DNA of 64,000 nucleotides from DASUPK01 sp963800285 (GTDB lineage Bacteria > Actinomycetota > Thermoleophilia > Solirubrobacterales > 70-9): assembly GCA_963800285.1 (NCBI GenBank), contig CAWDAL010000005.1, forward strand, positions 62,001-126,000, in the 5' to 3' direction. The notes beneath the pieces were generated by a model, which was not told the origin of the DNA, did no database searches, and saw only the letters and a program-made list of their open reading frames with translations. Made by a program: the position numbers and the translations under genes. This document shows positions 8,161 through 16,182 of this stretch, piece by piece (positions within the stretch are counted from its first letter, which is position 1; each line of letters opens with the position of its first letter).

Positions 8161-9512
8161 CCGCCGGCGCCTACTGGCCCCGTCCCTGGACCTGCGAGGA
8201 CGGCGGCCCGCGCAGGTGGGGCGCGGTCGGCGGCACGGGACTGAGGATCCAGGTGGGTGAGCGGCTCGAGGTCGCGGCGCTCCACGAGGCGTTCGCGACG
8301 GACGCCCTGGTCCGGCGCGAGCCTGGCGAGCTCTACGCGCTCCGGCACGGGATGCCGCCCGGCGGGCCGCAGGCCGGCGACGCGGACGCCTGGGTCGAGC
8401 GCCTCGACGCCGAGACCCTTGCCGTGACCGCCTCCACGCCGCGGCTGCCGGGCGGACGCTTCTGGCCCGGCGGAATCGCGGCCCACGCCAACGGCGACCT
8501 GCACGCCGTCTTCGGCCGCTGGATCCACCGGCTCAGCCCCGAGCTGGAAGTCCTCGCCTCGCACCGGCTTCCGATCGACCGCCCGTACAACTCCTTCGTC
8601 GTCCTGGACGGCGGGGAGCTCGTCACCAAGGACTGCGACGCTCCGGCGGGACGGGAGCCGTCGACCGTCTCGGTCCTCGACCCGGTCACGCTGCTGCCGG
8701 TTGCGCCGCCGCTGCGCCTGCCGGAGCCATGCGTCGGGCGGCTCTCCGGCGACGGCGAGACGATCTTCGCAATCGGCGCCACCGAGATGTTCGCGCTGAG
8801 GTTCGACCGCGACGCGGGCGAGCTGGTGGTCGACCGGCAGTGGCGCCCGCGATACGGACCGGCGCCCGGCCGCGGCTACGGCTGGGACCCGGTCGTGACC
8901 CCGGAGCATGTCTTCTGGATGGACAACGGCCGCAACCGGGTCGATCACACGATGCTGGGGAGCGGGGCCGACGGCTCGCCCGTCCGCCTCTGGTGGTCAA
9001 GGCTCGACGAGGACACAGCCCGCTCCGTCGAGATCAGCGGCCTGCCCTACGGCACCGAGTCGAACCCGCCCGGCTGGGACCCGCTTGGACAAATCGTGGT
9101 CGCCTACGACGCGGGAAACGCCGTGGTCCGAGCCTGGCGCCTGGACGGAGACGAGCTGGAGCCGCTCTGGCGGCGCGACGGGCTCGCGCACGCCGGCCAC
9201 CTGATCCTCTACCCGGAGAGCCGGGAGCTGGTCGTGGGGGACTGGCGAGGCCATCGGGCGCTCAGGCGCGGGCCCCTGCGCCGCGCGGTCGCGGCGGCCG
9301 GCCCGGTGATCGCGCGCAGCGCCCGGGCGATGCGCGCGAGCCGGTCGCTCGGCGGAGACTCGCTCGTCGTCCTCGACCTCGACTCCGGGGCCGAGAAGGC
9401 GCGGGTCGAGGTTCCTTCGGCGATCCAGGGCTTCCTCTTCCCGGCGCCGGGCTTCGGACGGGACGTCTACTACCAGTCGCTCTCCACAATCGCGCGGATC
9501 CAGGTCGCATAG
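8157..9512 (+). CDS. Beta-propeller-like protein of unknown function, probable CTG start
   Basis: An approximately 451-residue protein with repeated short beta segments (GLRIQVGERLEV, IAAHANGDLHAVF, PYNSFVVLDGGELVT, RLSGDGETIFAIGATEMFAL, HAGHLILYPESRELVVGDW), which suggests a PQQ/WD-type propeller related in style to the ASST gene upstream. No signal peptide is seen. Third-position GC shows coding in this frame from about 8157, exactly where CTG overlaps the upstream TGA (CTGA). The first ordinary start in the frame is a GTG at 8253, which would lose 32 coding-like residues. The start is therefore uncertain; the gene itself is convincing. Confidence 0.7.
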   Translation: MTAGAYWPRPWTCEDGGPRRWGAVGGTGLRIQVGERLEVAALHEAFATDALVRREPGELYALRHGMPPGGPQAGDADAWVERLDAETLAVTASTPRLPGGRFWPGGIAAHANGDLHAVFGRWIHRLSPELEVLASHRLPIDRPYNSFVVLDGGELVTKDCDAPAGREPSTVSVLDPVTLLPVAPPLRLPEPCVGRLSGDGETIFAIGATEMFALRFDRDAGELVVDRQWRPRYGPAPGRGYGWDPVVTPEHVFWMDNGRNRVDHTMLGSGADGSPVRLWWSRLDEDTARSVEISGLPYGTESNPPGWDPLGQIVVAYDAGNAVVRAWRLDGDELEPLWRRDGLAHAGHLILYPESRELVVGDWRGHRALRRGPLRRAVAAAGPVIARSARAMRASRSLGGDSLVVLDLDSGAEKARVEVPSAIQGFLFPAPGFGRDVYYQSLSTIARIQVA

Positions 9513-9609
9513 GTGAGGCCTGCTGTTTTCCAATCCGGCGAATCACTCGCCGGCCGGCCTACCCAGTAGTAGCGTCGCCGCCGCCAACAACTCTCTGGGA
9601 GGAGAGCAA

Positions 9610-10407
9610 ATGAAGAGTCGCGTGTTCGCAGTTCTCTGCGTGGTTGCGGCCTGTTTCGTCTTCGTGGCCCCGGCGTGGGCGACGAAGTACGTCGCGTTGG
9701 GCGATTCGTATTCGTCCGGCACCGGGACGCGCACCTACTACGACAGCAATTGCCAGAAATCGGTCTACGCCTATCCGTATCTGCTCCACAACGCTCATCC
9801 GTCATGGACGTTCGTGCACGCCGCGTGCTCGGGCGCCACGACGAGCAACCTGCTCTCGAGCCAGGTGTCGAGCGTCACCTCCGACACCAACTGGGTGAGC
9901 TACACGATCGGCGGCAACGACGCCGGGTTCTCCAGCGTGATCACCACCTGCGCCCAGCCGTCCTGGGCGTCCGACTGCGATGGCGCGATCGACAACGCGC
10001 AGTCGTTCATCCAGAACACGCTGCCCGGACGACTCGACCAGGTGAACAACGCGATCAAGTCGAGGGCTCCGAATGCGAAGGTGATCGTGCTCGACTATCC
10101 GCGCCTCTTCAACGGCACGGACTGCAACGCGTTCACCTGGTTCAGCTCGCATGAGGAGACGCGGCTCAACCAGACGGCCGACATGCTGAAGAGCGCGGAC
10201 AGCGCGGCGGCGTCGCGGGCGGGAGCGAATTTCCTGTTCCGTGACGTGATCCCGCCGTTCATCGGCCACGCCGTCTGCGACGGGGGCAGCGGCTCGTCCA
10301 CCGAATGGATCAACGGCCTCTCCAACCCGGTTGGGGAGAGCTACCACCCGAAGACCACCGGGCACGCCAAGGGCTACTACCCGGTGGTGCACAACACGAC
10401 CGGCTAG
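9610..10407 (+). CDS. Secreted SGNH/GDSL esterase
   Basis: A 265-residue exported hydrolase with signal peptide ending at AWA (about residue 24). SGNH blocks are clear: GDSYSSG (Ser33), the Gly in block II, GGND (Asn103) and SYHPKTTGH (His246). Six cysteines fit the disulfide pattern of the Streptomyces scabies esterase / actinobacterial lipase group. A strong GGAGGAG site precedes the ATG. Expected to hydrolyse esters outside the cell. Two tandem hairpins follow it. Confidence 0.88.
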   Translation: MKSRVFAVLCVVAACFVFVAPAWATKYVALGDSYSSGTGTRTYYDSNCQKSVYAYPYLLHNAHPSWTFVHAACSGATTSNLLSSQVSSVTSDTNWVSYTIGGNDAGFSSVITTCAQPSWASDCDGAIDNAQSFIQNTLPGRLDQVNNAIKSRAPNAKVIVLDYPRLFNGTDCNAFTWFSSHEETRLNQTADMLKSADSAAASRAGANFLFRDVIPPFIGHAVCDGGSGSSTEWINGLSNPVGESYHPKTTGHAKGYYPVVHNTTG

Positions 10408-10414
10408 CTGGGAC

Positions 10415-10448
10415 CGGGGAGCCGGCCGCCCACGCGGCCGGCTCCCCG
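10415..10448. terminator. 14-bp perfect hairpin after the SGNH esterase
   Basis: CGGGGAGCCGGCCG pairs perfectly with CGGCCGGCTCCCCG across a 6-nt loop, 8 nt after the stop codon. No T-run follows. Confidence 0.6.
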
Positions 10449-10452
10449 CCCC

Positions 10453-10500
10453 AAAAGCCCGGCCGCACTGGGCCGACTTCGGCGCAAAGTCCGGGCTTTT
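10453..10500. terminator. Second hairpin with U-tract, in tandem
   Basis: AAAAGCCCGG (10453) pairs with CCGGGCTTTT (10491), closing a 28-nt loop that can fold further. The terminal TTTT makes this the more classical intrinsic terminator of the pair. Confidence 0.65.
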
Positions 10501-10575
10501 CGCCTCGGGCCGTACCTAATTTGGCATTGCTGCCGCTATACGAAACAGACTGGATTTCGGTTTCGGGGAACACGG

Positions 10576-10929
10576 ATGTCACAGGGGAAACAGGGCACAG
10601 GAGAGATGGAGTGGAGTCGCTTCGCCGTGCGCAGCGAGCGCACCGGCAGCGAGGAGCGGGTCAGGCTGCTCGGCGAAATGGATCTCTCCGTCATCGGCAG
10701 CGTCGATCGCGAGATCAGCCGAGTCGAGGCGACTGACGCCGCCCGGATCGTTCTCGACCTGGGGGAGCTGGAGTTCCTCGACGCCTCGGGCATCCGCCTC
10801 CTGCTCCATCTCAACGCCAGATCGCGGAGCAACGGCCGCCGGCTGTGCATCACCAGGGCCCGATCACCGCAGGTTCAGCGCGTCATCGACCTGACCGGGG
10901 CGGCAGACGAGCTGCCGTTTCTGGACTGA
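10576..10929 (+). CDS. STAS-domain anti-sigma factor antagonist
   Basis: A 117-residue STAS protein. The stretch LDLGELEFLDASGIRLLLHL carries the conserved D-A-S-G loop, whose serine is the phosphorylation site in SpoIIAA/RsbV-type antagonists. Such proteins bind anti-sigma kinases and release a sigma factor when dephosphorylated. No partner kinase or sigma gene is adjacent, so the target is elsewhere. GGGGA precedes the ATG at 10576; an ATG at 10606 is an alternative start. Confidence 0.85.
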   Translation: MSQGKQGTGEMEWSRFAVRSERTGSEERVRLLGEMDLSVIGSVDREISRVEATDAARIVLDLGELEFLDASGIRLLLHLNARSRSNGRRLCITRARSPQVQRVIDLTGAADELPFLD

Positions 10930-10991
10930 CCCTCCCCAGACGGCCTCTCACGCCGAGTCGAAGCCCCGCTTGCGGTGTTCGAGGGGTAGCA

Positions 10992-12299
10992 GTGTCGCTC
11001 GTCCGGAGAAGCTCGCTCGCAGGACTGATCTCGCTGGTGGCCATTGCGGTCGCCGGCCTCCTCGTCGCGCCCGTGGGGGCCGGCGCCGTGAGCCGGAGTC
11101 AGCTGACCTACCTGAAGGCCGCCAAGAGGGGCGTCAAGCAGACGCACCGGTGGTGGAACCGCGGCAGGCACTGGTACAGCTCCACGCTCGGCGGGTCCCG
11201 GGTCGCCTCGCTTTGGGGCGTCGTCCCGCTGTTCGAGGCACTGGCCGGATTGCAGAGCGCGCAGCCCTCCCGCCGGCATCTCCACGCGCTGAACCGTTTT
11301 GCGTGGGGAGCGCAGCGTTACCTCAATCCGACCCTCAGGCCGGTTCCGGGCTTCGGGCCCCGGCCGAGACAGCACAATCCCGGCAAGACCGCGTGGTTCG
11401 ACGACAACGGCTGGTGGGGGTTGGCCTTCCTCGACGCCTACAACGCCACCGGAAACGAACGCTACCTGGCCGATGCGGAGATCGCTCAGAGCTTCATCAG
11501 CGTGTCGGGCTGGGACACGACCCCGGGGCGTCCGGGGGGCCTCTGGTGGAACACGAACCACAGCTTCTACGCGGGCGAGTCCCTTGCCGGCGGGACCCTG
11601 CTCTCGGCAAAGCTCTACGCCATCACCCATGAGCAGCACTACCTCGACGACGCGCTCAAGTACATCGCCTGGGGCGACGTCTGGCTGACCGACCCCGGTA
11701 CGGGGCTGTACGCGCGGCTGCGCAGGCCGGGTACCTACTACCGAAAGGGCAAGGCGAGCAGCGCCTCGGCAGGGTCGGCGGCGGCTGCCGACCGGCGGGC
11801 CCTGGGCGCGAACCCCGACGAGGCGGCGAAACTGGCGGCGGCCGGTGATCCTGCGCCTGCCCCAGGTGTGGCAGAGACGGCAAAGAGGAACTATCCGCCG
11901 TTCGACGCCGTCCCGATGCCGTACGTGAACGGCCCGATGATCCTCGCCCACCGGGTCATCTGCGAGGCGACGGGTCAGAAGTCCTTCTGCCAGCGAGCCG
12001 AAGCCCTCGCCACCGCCACGCTGGCGGTCTACCGGCGCTTCTGGATGGGTCCCCAGTACGACTTCTGGTACGTGCGAACCATGCTCGAGTTCGCCCGGCT
12101 GGACAATGGCGGGAACTGGTACGGGATCGTGCAGCGCAACGCGCGAAGCGCTCTACATCGAGCCCGCGACCGGCACGGGCTCTATCTCCGGACCTGGTAC
12201 GGAAAGAAGGCATCCAAGTCGGGTGCCCCCAAGGGGAGTCTCCAGCTGCACGCCGCCAACGCGGCGCTCTTCACCTGGATGGGATTGCTCGGGCGCTGA
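10992..12299 (+). CDS. Secreted glycoside hydrolase family 76-like protein
   Basis: A 435-residue exported protein from GTG 10992 (GAGGGG upstream), with signal peptide VSLVRRSSLAGLISLVAIAV and following Ala-rich segment. AWFDDNGWWGLAFLDAY contains the paired Asp residues (DD) of GH76 endo-alpha-1,6-mannanases, in an (alpha/alpha) barrel of repeats such as RYLADAEIAQSFI and HYLDDALKYIAWGDVWL. Likely attacks alpha-mannan or similar wall or environmental glycans. An Ala/Pro-rich linker interrupts the barrel at about residues 250-290. Confidence 0.8.
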   Translation: MSLVRRSSLAGLISLVAIAVAGLLVAPVGAGAVSRSQLTYLKAAKRGVKQTHRWWNRGRHWYSSTLGGSRVASLWGVVPLFEALAGLQSAQPSRRHLHALNRFAWGAQRYLNPTLRPVPGFGPRPRQHNPGKTAWFDDNGWWGLAFLDAYNATGNERYLADAEIAQSFISVSGWDTTPGRPGGLWWNTNHSFYAGESLAGGTLLSAKLYAITHEQHYLDDALKYIAWGDVWLTDPGTGLYARLRRPGTYYRKGKASSASAGSAAAADRRALGANPDEAAKLAAAGDPAPAPGVAETAKRNYPPFDAVPMPYVNGPMILAHRVICEATGQKSFCQRAEALATATLAVYRRFWMGPQYDFWYVRTMLEFARLDNGGNWYGIVQRNARSALHRARDRHGLYLRTWYGKKASKSGAPKGSLQLHAANAALFTWMGLLGR

Positions 12300-12305
12300 G
12301 CAGCG

Positions 12306-12440
12306 CTAGAGGCCGGTCCCAGCCGCCAGCAGCGCAACGAGCGCAAGAGCGATCCCGAAGGCCGCCCCGATCGAGTACGCGAGTACAAGACGTCCACCCC
12401 GGATGCGATCGGTCGCCAGATGATCGATCAACGTGCTCAT
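12306..12440 (-). CDS. 44-residue membrane microprotein under a c-di-AMP riboswitch
   Basis: A small minus-strand frame from ATG 12440 to TAG 12306. It reads MSTLIDHLATDRIRGGRLVL, then a single hydrophobic helix (AYSIGAAFGIALALVALLAA) and ends GTGL. GAGAGG is placed about 6 nt before the ATG. Third positions are mainly G/C. It is the only gene between the riboswitch and the convergent GH76 gene, so it is the apparent sole regulated product. Topology suggests a cytoplasmic or external N-terminus of about 20 residues and one transmembrane segment. Function unknown; c-di-AMP control hints at potassium or osmotic balance, or at cell-wall work. Confidence 0.7.
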   Translation of the reverse strand: MSTLIDHLATDRIRGGRLVLAYSIGAAFGIALALVALLAAGTGL

Positions 12441-12456
12441 GCCAACCTCTCTTTCT

Positions 12457-12600
12457 CGGGCCTACGGGGTTAGCTGACGGGCTCGCGCTGAAAGAGTGCG
12501 CTACGGCTTTCCGATTCGCCCCTGAAGCTTGCGCTTCAGTTGGTTCCCCCGCTTGAGCTGATGGCCAGCCCAATTCGGCAGGTGCAATTGGCTTGCCCGT
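12457..12600 (-). promoter_or_regulatory. Cyclic di-AMP riboswitch (ydaO/yuaA type)
   Basis: Read on the minus strand, the region holds the hallmark conserved blocks of the ydaO aptamer in order: GCGGGGGAACCA (about 12552-12541), GGGGCGAATC (about 12522-12513) and CCCGTCAGCTAACCCCGTAG (about 12482-12463). CGGGC near 12599 can pair with GCCCG near 12457 to form the closing P1 stem. The ribosome site and ATG of the microprotein start right after the aptamer, so translational control is more likely than termination. Stretches GCCAA and CCAAC in the aptamer could pair with GTTGGC just before the ATG. Confidence 0.88.
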
Positions 12601-12667
12601 ACCCGATGGGTACGAGCTCAAACCACGCTATTGAAATGACCGGCCGGCTGCGCCGCTACCGCGCGCT

Positions 12668-13051
12668 TTACGCGGCGGCCTTGCGCAGCTTGCCGTCGCG
12701 CTCGAGCTCCTCGCGGACCTTGCGGACGTGGCCCGTCGAGCAGTTGGCCCGCTTGGCGATCACGCCGTCGGGCTCCTCGGGGCTGCGGCGGAGCTCGAAC
12801 TCGAGCAGCGCCTGGCGCCGGGAGGCCCAGCCGTCACCCTTTGCGCCGATGGTCGCCTTCTCGACGGCCTTCTCGCGCTGGCAGTGCAGGCAGAGCCACT
12901 GGCCGCCGGCCTTGGTCCAGCCCTCGGGCCGCCGGGGGGTGGACTTGCTGCCCGCGGCGTAGCGCACGGTCACCTCGCAGCCGGCGCAGGTCCAGCGCCG
13001 TGTGCGGGGCGCGCGAGCGCGCGTGTTGTGAGCGGTCTTGGTCTGAGACAT
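12668..13051 (-). CDS. Zinc-ribbon plus helix-turn-helix small protein
   Basis: A 127-residue basic protein. Residues 22-57 carry two CxxC knuckles (CAGC and CLHC) as in a zinc ribbon; residues about 95-124 (DGVIAKRANCSTGHVRKVRE) look like a helix-turn-helix recognition unit. GGAGG is well placed before the ATG. Lower-GC upstream DNA with a promoter-like element and a perfect palindrome suggests its own, possibly autoregulated, promoter. I do not recognise the family by name; a DNA-binding regulator is the best inference. It lies just upstream of the c-di-AMP riboswitch on the same strand. Confidence 0.7.
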   Translation of the reverse strand: MSQTKTAHNTRARAPRTRRWTCAGCEVTVRYAAGSKSTPRRPEGWTKAGGQWLCLHCQREKAVEKATIGAKGDGWASRRQALLEFELRRSPEEPDGVIAKRANCSTGHVRKVREELERDGKLRKAAA

Positions 13052-13159
13052 GAGTTACCTCCGCGGGTCGAGTGCTGCGTTCGCGAAGGCTGCCTATCGT
13101 GGAAGAGCTGCGCGAAAACGCTGCAAATGCCGGGTTTCCATGGCCCGGCGGGGACGTAC

Positions 13160-13187
13160 ATGTTAGCAGACGCTGAAATACCTGCAA
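13160..13187 (-). promoter_or_regulatory. Sigma-70-like promoter for the zinc-ribbon gene
   Basis: On the minus strand TTGCAG (13187-13182) and TAACAT (13165-13160) are 16 nt apart, about 110 nt upstream of the ATG. This is one of the few AT-richer stretches in the window. Motif match only. Confidence 0.4.
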
Positions 13188-13204
13188 ATCACCTATTTCT
13201 GGCC

Positions 13205-13220
13205 GAAATCGACCGATTTC
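13205..13220. promoter_or_regulatory. Perfect 16-bp palindrome, candidate operator
   Basis: GAAATCG-AC-CGATTTC, perfect 7-bp arms, sits just upstream of the promoter-like element and between the zinc-ribbon gene and the divergent membrane-protein gene. It could be an operator for either; it does not match the usual actinobacterial SOS box. Confidence 0.4.
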
Positions 13221-13271
13221 ACGCTTCGGTGACGCATTTGGACCGCTCGAACCGCTACGAATACCGGCCCC

Positions 13272-14756
13272 GTGCGCGGCGTCGATGCAACCGTCGATTC
13301 AGGCGGCCGCCTGACCACGCGATCGACCTGGGCCCTGATGGGCGCCCTGATCGCGCTCGTCGGCGCGCTGTCGCTCTGCCTCGACCGGTTTCACAATGGA
13401 GACTTCTACCTCTCGCTCACCAGCGGCCGGATCATCGCCGAGCACGGTTTCGTCACGCATGACCCGTTTTCGACCGTCGCCCAGGGCGGCACCTGGCTCA
13501 ACCAGCAGTGGCTCTCGGAGCTGGCCTTCTTCCGGGTCTCGGAGGTCTTCGGCCCGACCGGTCTGACCGTCCTCTATGCGGTGCTGATCACGGCGCCCCT
13601 GGCGCTGCTGCTCTGGCTCTGCCGGCGAAAGGGCTGGCCGATGTTGGTCGCCGTGGCCGCCTTCTACTTCCCCGGAGTCCTGGCGGTGGTGCACCCGCGC
13701 GCCGCCGGCTTCACGGTGCTGATCTTCACGCTGCTGGTGATGCTTCTCGTCGCGCTCTGGGGGCGCGGCGCGGCCCGATCCGGCGAGCGGCGTCACTGGT
13801 GGGCGCCCGTTGCGATGCTGGTCCTGTTCGCGCTGTGGGCGAACCTCCACGGAGGCTTCGTCGCCGGCCTCCTGCTGCTCGGGCTGGCGACCATCGGGCT
13901 CGCGATCGATCACTGGCGCGGCATCCCCGGCGCGGTGCCCCTCTCCCGGGTGGCGGTGCTCGGGATCGTCGCGCTCCTGGCCGCGGCGACGGTCACGGTG
14001 GCGACCCCGCTCGGCTCGGCGATCTGGGACTACCTGCTCAGCTTCCAGAACCAGGCCATCTCGCTGGCGAGCACCGAGTGGGGGTCGGCCTTCGGTTCGC
14101 CCCTCGCCGTCCTCTATCTCGCTCTGGCGACGTGCTTCGCCGCCTGGATGTGGGTTCGCTCGCCGCGGCCGCGGCGAGCGACCACGCTGCTCGTCACGGC
14201 CGGCTTCCTCGTGTTCGCCGGCTATTCCATCCGGAACATCGTCTTCATCGGGCCGATCCTCGCCCTCCAGGTCGCGTGGACAGCGCCGAATCGCGGCCCG
14301 GTGCGCCTGCGGGCCCCGATCGCCGTCTTCGGCACCGCGGCGGCGGCCGCGACCCTCATCTGGGCCGTCGTGCTGGGTCCGGCCCGCGACGATCCGACAC
14401 TCGGGTTCCCGGTCGCCGATTACGCGATCGCCCACCCGCCGAAGCACGGTCGGATCGTCACCTACGCGGGCGTCGGCTCCTACATCAACTGGCGCTCCCC
14501 GAGCACGCGGGTGGTCCTCAACGGCTGGCTCGAGCACTACACGCCGCAGGAGCTTCGCGACAACTACGGGGTGCTGCGAGCGTGGACGGCCGACCTGCCG
14601 GGCGCGCTGAGACGCATCCATGCGGGGGCGGTGATCACCCACGTGAACTCGGCGATCCGTCAGCTGGAGGCGGCGGGCTTCCGCCCGGAGTTCAGCTCAC
14701 CGGACGGGACCTACCTGGTCCGCGTTCCGCGCCACGCGAGGCTGAGCGGGCCTTAA
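13272..14756 (+). CDS. Multi-pass GT-C-like membrane protein
   Basis: A 494-residue integral membrane protein with about 10-11 transmembrane segments and a soluble C-terminal part (about residues 370-494). The first external loop, HNGDFYLSLTSGRIIAEHGF followed by THDPFS, is typical of GT-C-fold proteins (oligosaccharyltransferase/PMT-like) that use lipid-linked sugars. The start GTG at 13272 is the first in frame. It is followed within 30 bp by a second GT-C-like gene, suggesting an operon for envelope glycan assembly or protein glycosylation. Substrate unknown. Confidence 0.75.
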   Translation: MRGVDATVDSGGRLTTRSTWALMGALIALVGALSLCLDRFHNGDFYLSLTSGRIIAEHGFVTHDPFSTVAQGGTWLNQQWLSELAFFRVSEVFGPTGLTVLYAVLITAPLALLLWLCRRKGWPMLVAVAAFYFPGVLAVVHPRAAGFTVLIFTLLVMLLVALWGRGAARSGERRHWWAPVAMLVLFALWANLHGGFVAGLLLLGLATIGLAIDHWRGIPGAVPLSRVAVLGIVALLAAATVTVATPLGSAIWDYLLSFQNQAISLASTEWGSAFGSPLAVLYLALATCFAAWMWVRSPRPRRATTLLVTAGFLVFAGYSIRNIVFIGPILALQVAWTAPNRGPVRLRAPIAVFGTAAAAATLIWAVVLGPARDDPTLGFPVADYAIAHPPKHGRIVTYAGVGSYINWRSPSTRVVLNGWLEHYTPQELRDNYGVLRAWTADLPGALRRIHAGAVITHVNSAIRQLEAAGFRPEFSSPDGTYLVRVPRHARLSGP

Positions 14757-14783
14757 GGGCCCGCTCTACCATCTCGCCCGCCG

Positions 14784-16136
14784 ATGGAGTCCCTGCCCGG
14801 AACCGCTGACCCTGCGATCGAGCCGGCTGCCATGGCACGCAGAGGGGTCCCGGCGCTTCCACGCCTGGGTGCCGGGCACCGGACTCTGATCGCGAACGCG
14901 TTCCTGGGCGGAATGCTCGCCTCCGCCTTCCTGATGGCGGCCGGGGCCGCGGCCAAGCACTACGGGCCGACGCTTCACATCCACCACGGCCTGCCGACCT
15001 CGCTTCGCGGCCCGCTGCACGGCCTCGGGCTGTCGCTGAGCGGGGACGCCTTCGCGGCCGTCTTCATCGTGTTCGGCCTCTGCTACCTCGGGGTGTTGCT
15101 GTTCGCGGACTCGGTTCGGTTCCGGGTCGGGGTGGGGGCGATCGTCGCCCTGCACGTCGTCTTCGTGATCGCACCGCCGCTGCTCTCGAGCGACATCTTC
15201 AATTACGCCGGATACGCACGGCTCGACGCGGTTCATCACCTCAACCCGTACGTCCATCCACTCTCCGCCGCGCCCACCGATCCCTCCTACGTGTACGTGG
15301 GCTGGCCCCTCAACACGACCGCGTACGGCCCGCTCTTCACCCTCGGCACCCTTCCGCTCGGCTGGGTCAGCTTCACGGCCGCGATCTGGCTGCTGAAGGC
15401 GTCGGCCGCGATCGCGAGCCTCGCCTGCGTCGCTCTCGTCTGGATGTGCGCGACCCGGCTGGGCCGGCCGGCGCTGCCGGCGGCCCTGTTCTTCGGGCTC
15501 AACCCGGTGCTCCTCGCCTATGCGGTGGGCGGCGGGCACAACGACCTGCTCATGCTGGTCGCCGCGCTCGGCGGCATCTATCTGCTGCTCGCCGGGCGGG
15601 AGTCCGGGATGGCTGCGCTGGTCGTGGCGGTGGCCGTGAAGAGCTCGTCGGTCGTCCTGCTGCCGTTCGCGCTGCTCGGCTCGCGACGGCCGTGGAAGGC
15701 GATCCTCTGGGGGTTGGCTGCCGCGGTGGTGCTCGGCGCCGTCACGCTGATCGCCTTCGGGACGCACATCTCGAGCCTGCTGCACGTCCTCCAGCACGAC
15801 GCGCGCCTCGAGACGCCCAACGACATCCCGGGGGTGGTCAACGACGTCCTCGGCCTCGGCATCGCCACCCACACCCTGGGCAGGATCGGCATGCTGGTGC
15901 TCCTGCCGACGGTCGCCCTGCTCCTGGTCCGTGTCTACCGGGGCGGCGATTGGCTGGAGAACGCGGGCTGGGCGACCTTCGCAGTGCTGGTCACCACGAC
16001 CTGGTTCCTGCCCTGGTACCTGATCTGGTTCCTGCCGCTGGCGGCGCTGGCCGTCCGGCCGTATCAGCGGATCACCGCGCTCGTCCTGACCGCGCTCGCG
16101 ATCGGGCTACAGCTGCCGCTGATCTTCGGGCACTAG
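14784..16136 (+). CDS. GT-C glycosyltransferase, polyprenyl-phosphomannose-dependent type
   Basis: A 450-residue protein with about 11-12 transmembrane helices. SSDIFNYAGYARLDAVHHLN in the first large loop contains the acidic D-x-x-x-Y region seen in MptA/MptB-type alpha-1,6-mannosyltransferases and GT87 relatives. WPLNTTAYGPLF is the second family-like loop. Such enzymes extend lipoglycan mannan from decaprenyl-phosphomannose at the outer membrane face. Assigned to the superfamily with good confidence, to mannose only tentatively. The stop codon's last base is the first base of a dispersed 37-nt repeat. Confidence 0.75.
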   Translation: MESLPGTADPAIEPAAMARRGVPALPRLGAGHRTLIANAFLGGMLASAFLMAAGAAAKHYGPTLHIHHGLPTSLRGPLHGLGLSLSGDAFAAVFIVFGLCYLGVLLFADSVRFRVGVGAIVALHVVFVIAPPLLSSDIFNYAGYARLDAVHHLNPYVHPLSAAPTDPSYVYVGWPLNTTAYGPLFTLGTLPLGWVSFTAAIWLLKASAAIASLACVALVWMCATRLGRPALPAALFFGLNPVLLAYAVGGGHNDLLMLVAALGGIYLLLAGRESGMAALVVAVAVKSSSVVLLPFALLGSRRPWKAILWGLAAAVVLGAVTLIAFGTHISSLLHVLQHDARLETPNDIPGVVNDVLGLGIATHTLGRIGMLVLLPTVALLLVRVYRGGDWLENAGWATFAVLVTTTWFLPWYLIWFLPLAALAVRPYQRITALVLTALAIGLQLPLIFGH

Positions 16137-16172
16137 CGGCCGCTTGTGGCCGCGACCTGATGGCGAAGCCGT
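16136..16172 (+). repeat. Dispersed 37-nt repeat, copy A (convergent junction)
   Basis: Begins at the G of the upstream TAG: GCGGCCGCTTGTGGCCGC (a 6-bp hairpin), then a spacer, then GGCGAAGCCGT. The same 37 nt, with few changes, occur at 37938, 42641 and 60848. It fills most of the gap between the mannosyltransferase-like gene and the SHOCT gene. Confidence 0.85.
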
Positions 16173-16182
16173 ACAGCGACCC

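Noticed and set aside
13205..13220. LexA (SOS) box upstream of the zinc-ribbon gene
   Set aside because: The palindrome GAAATCG-AC-CGATTTC does not fit the actinobacterial CGAAC-N4-GTTCG pattern.
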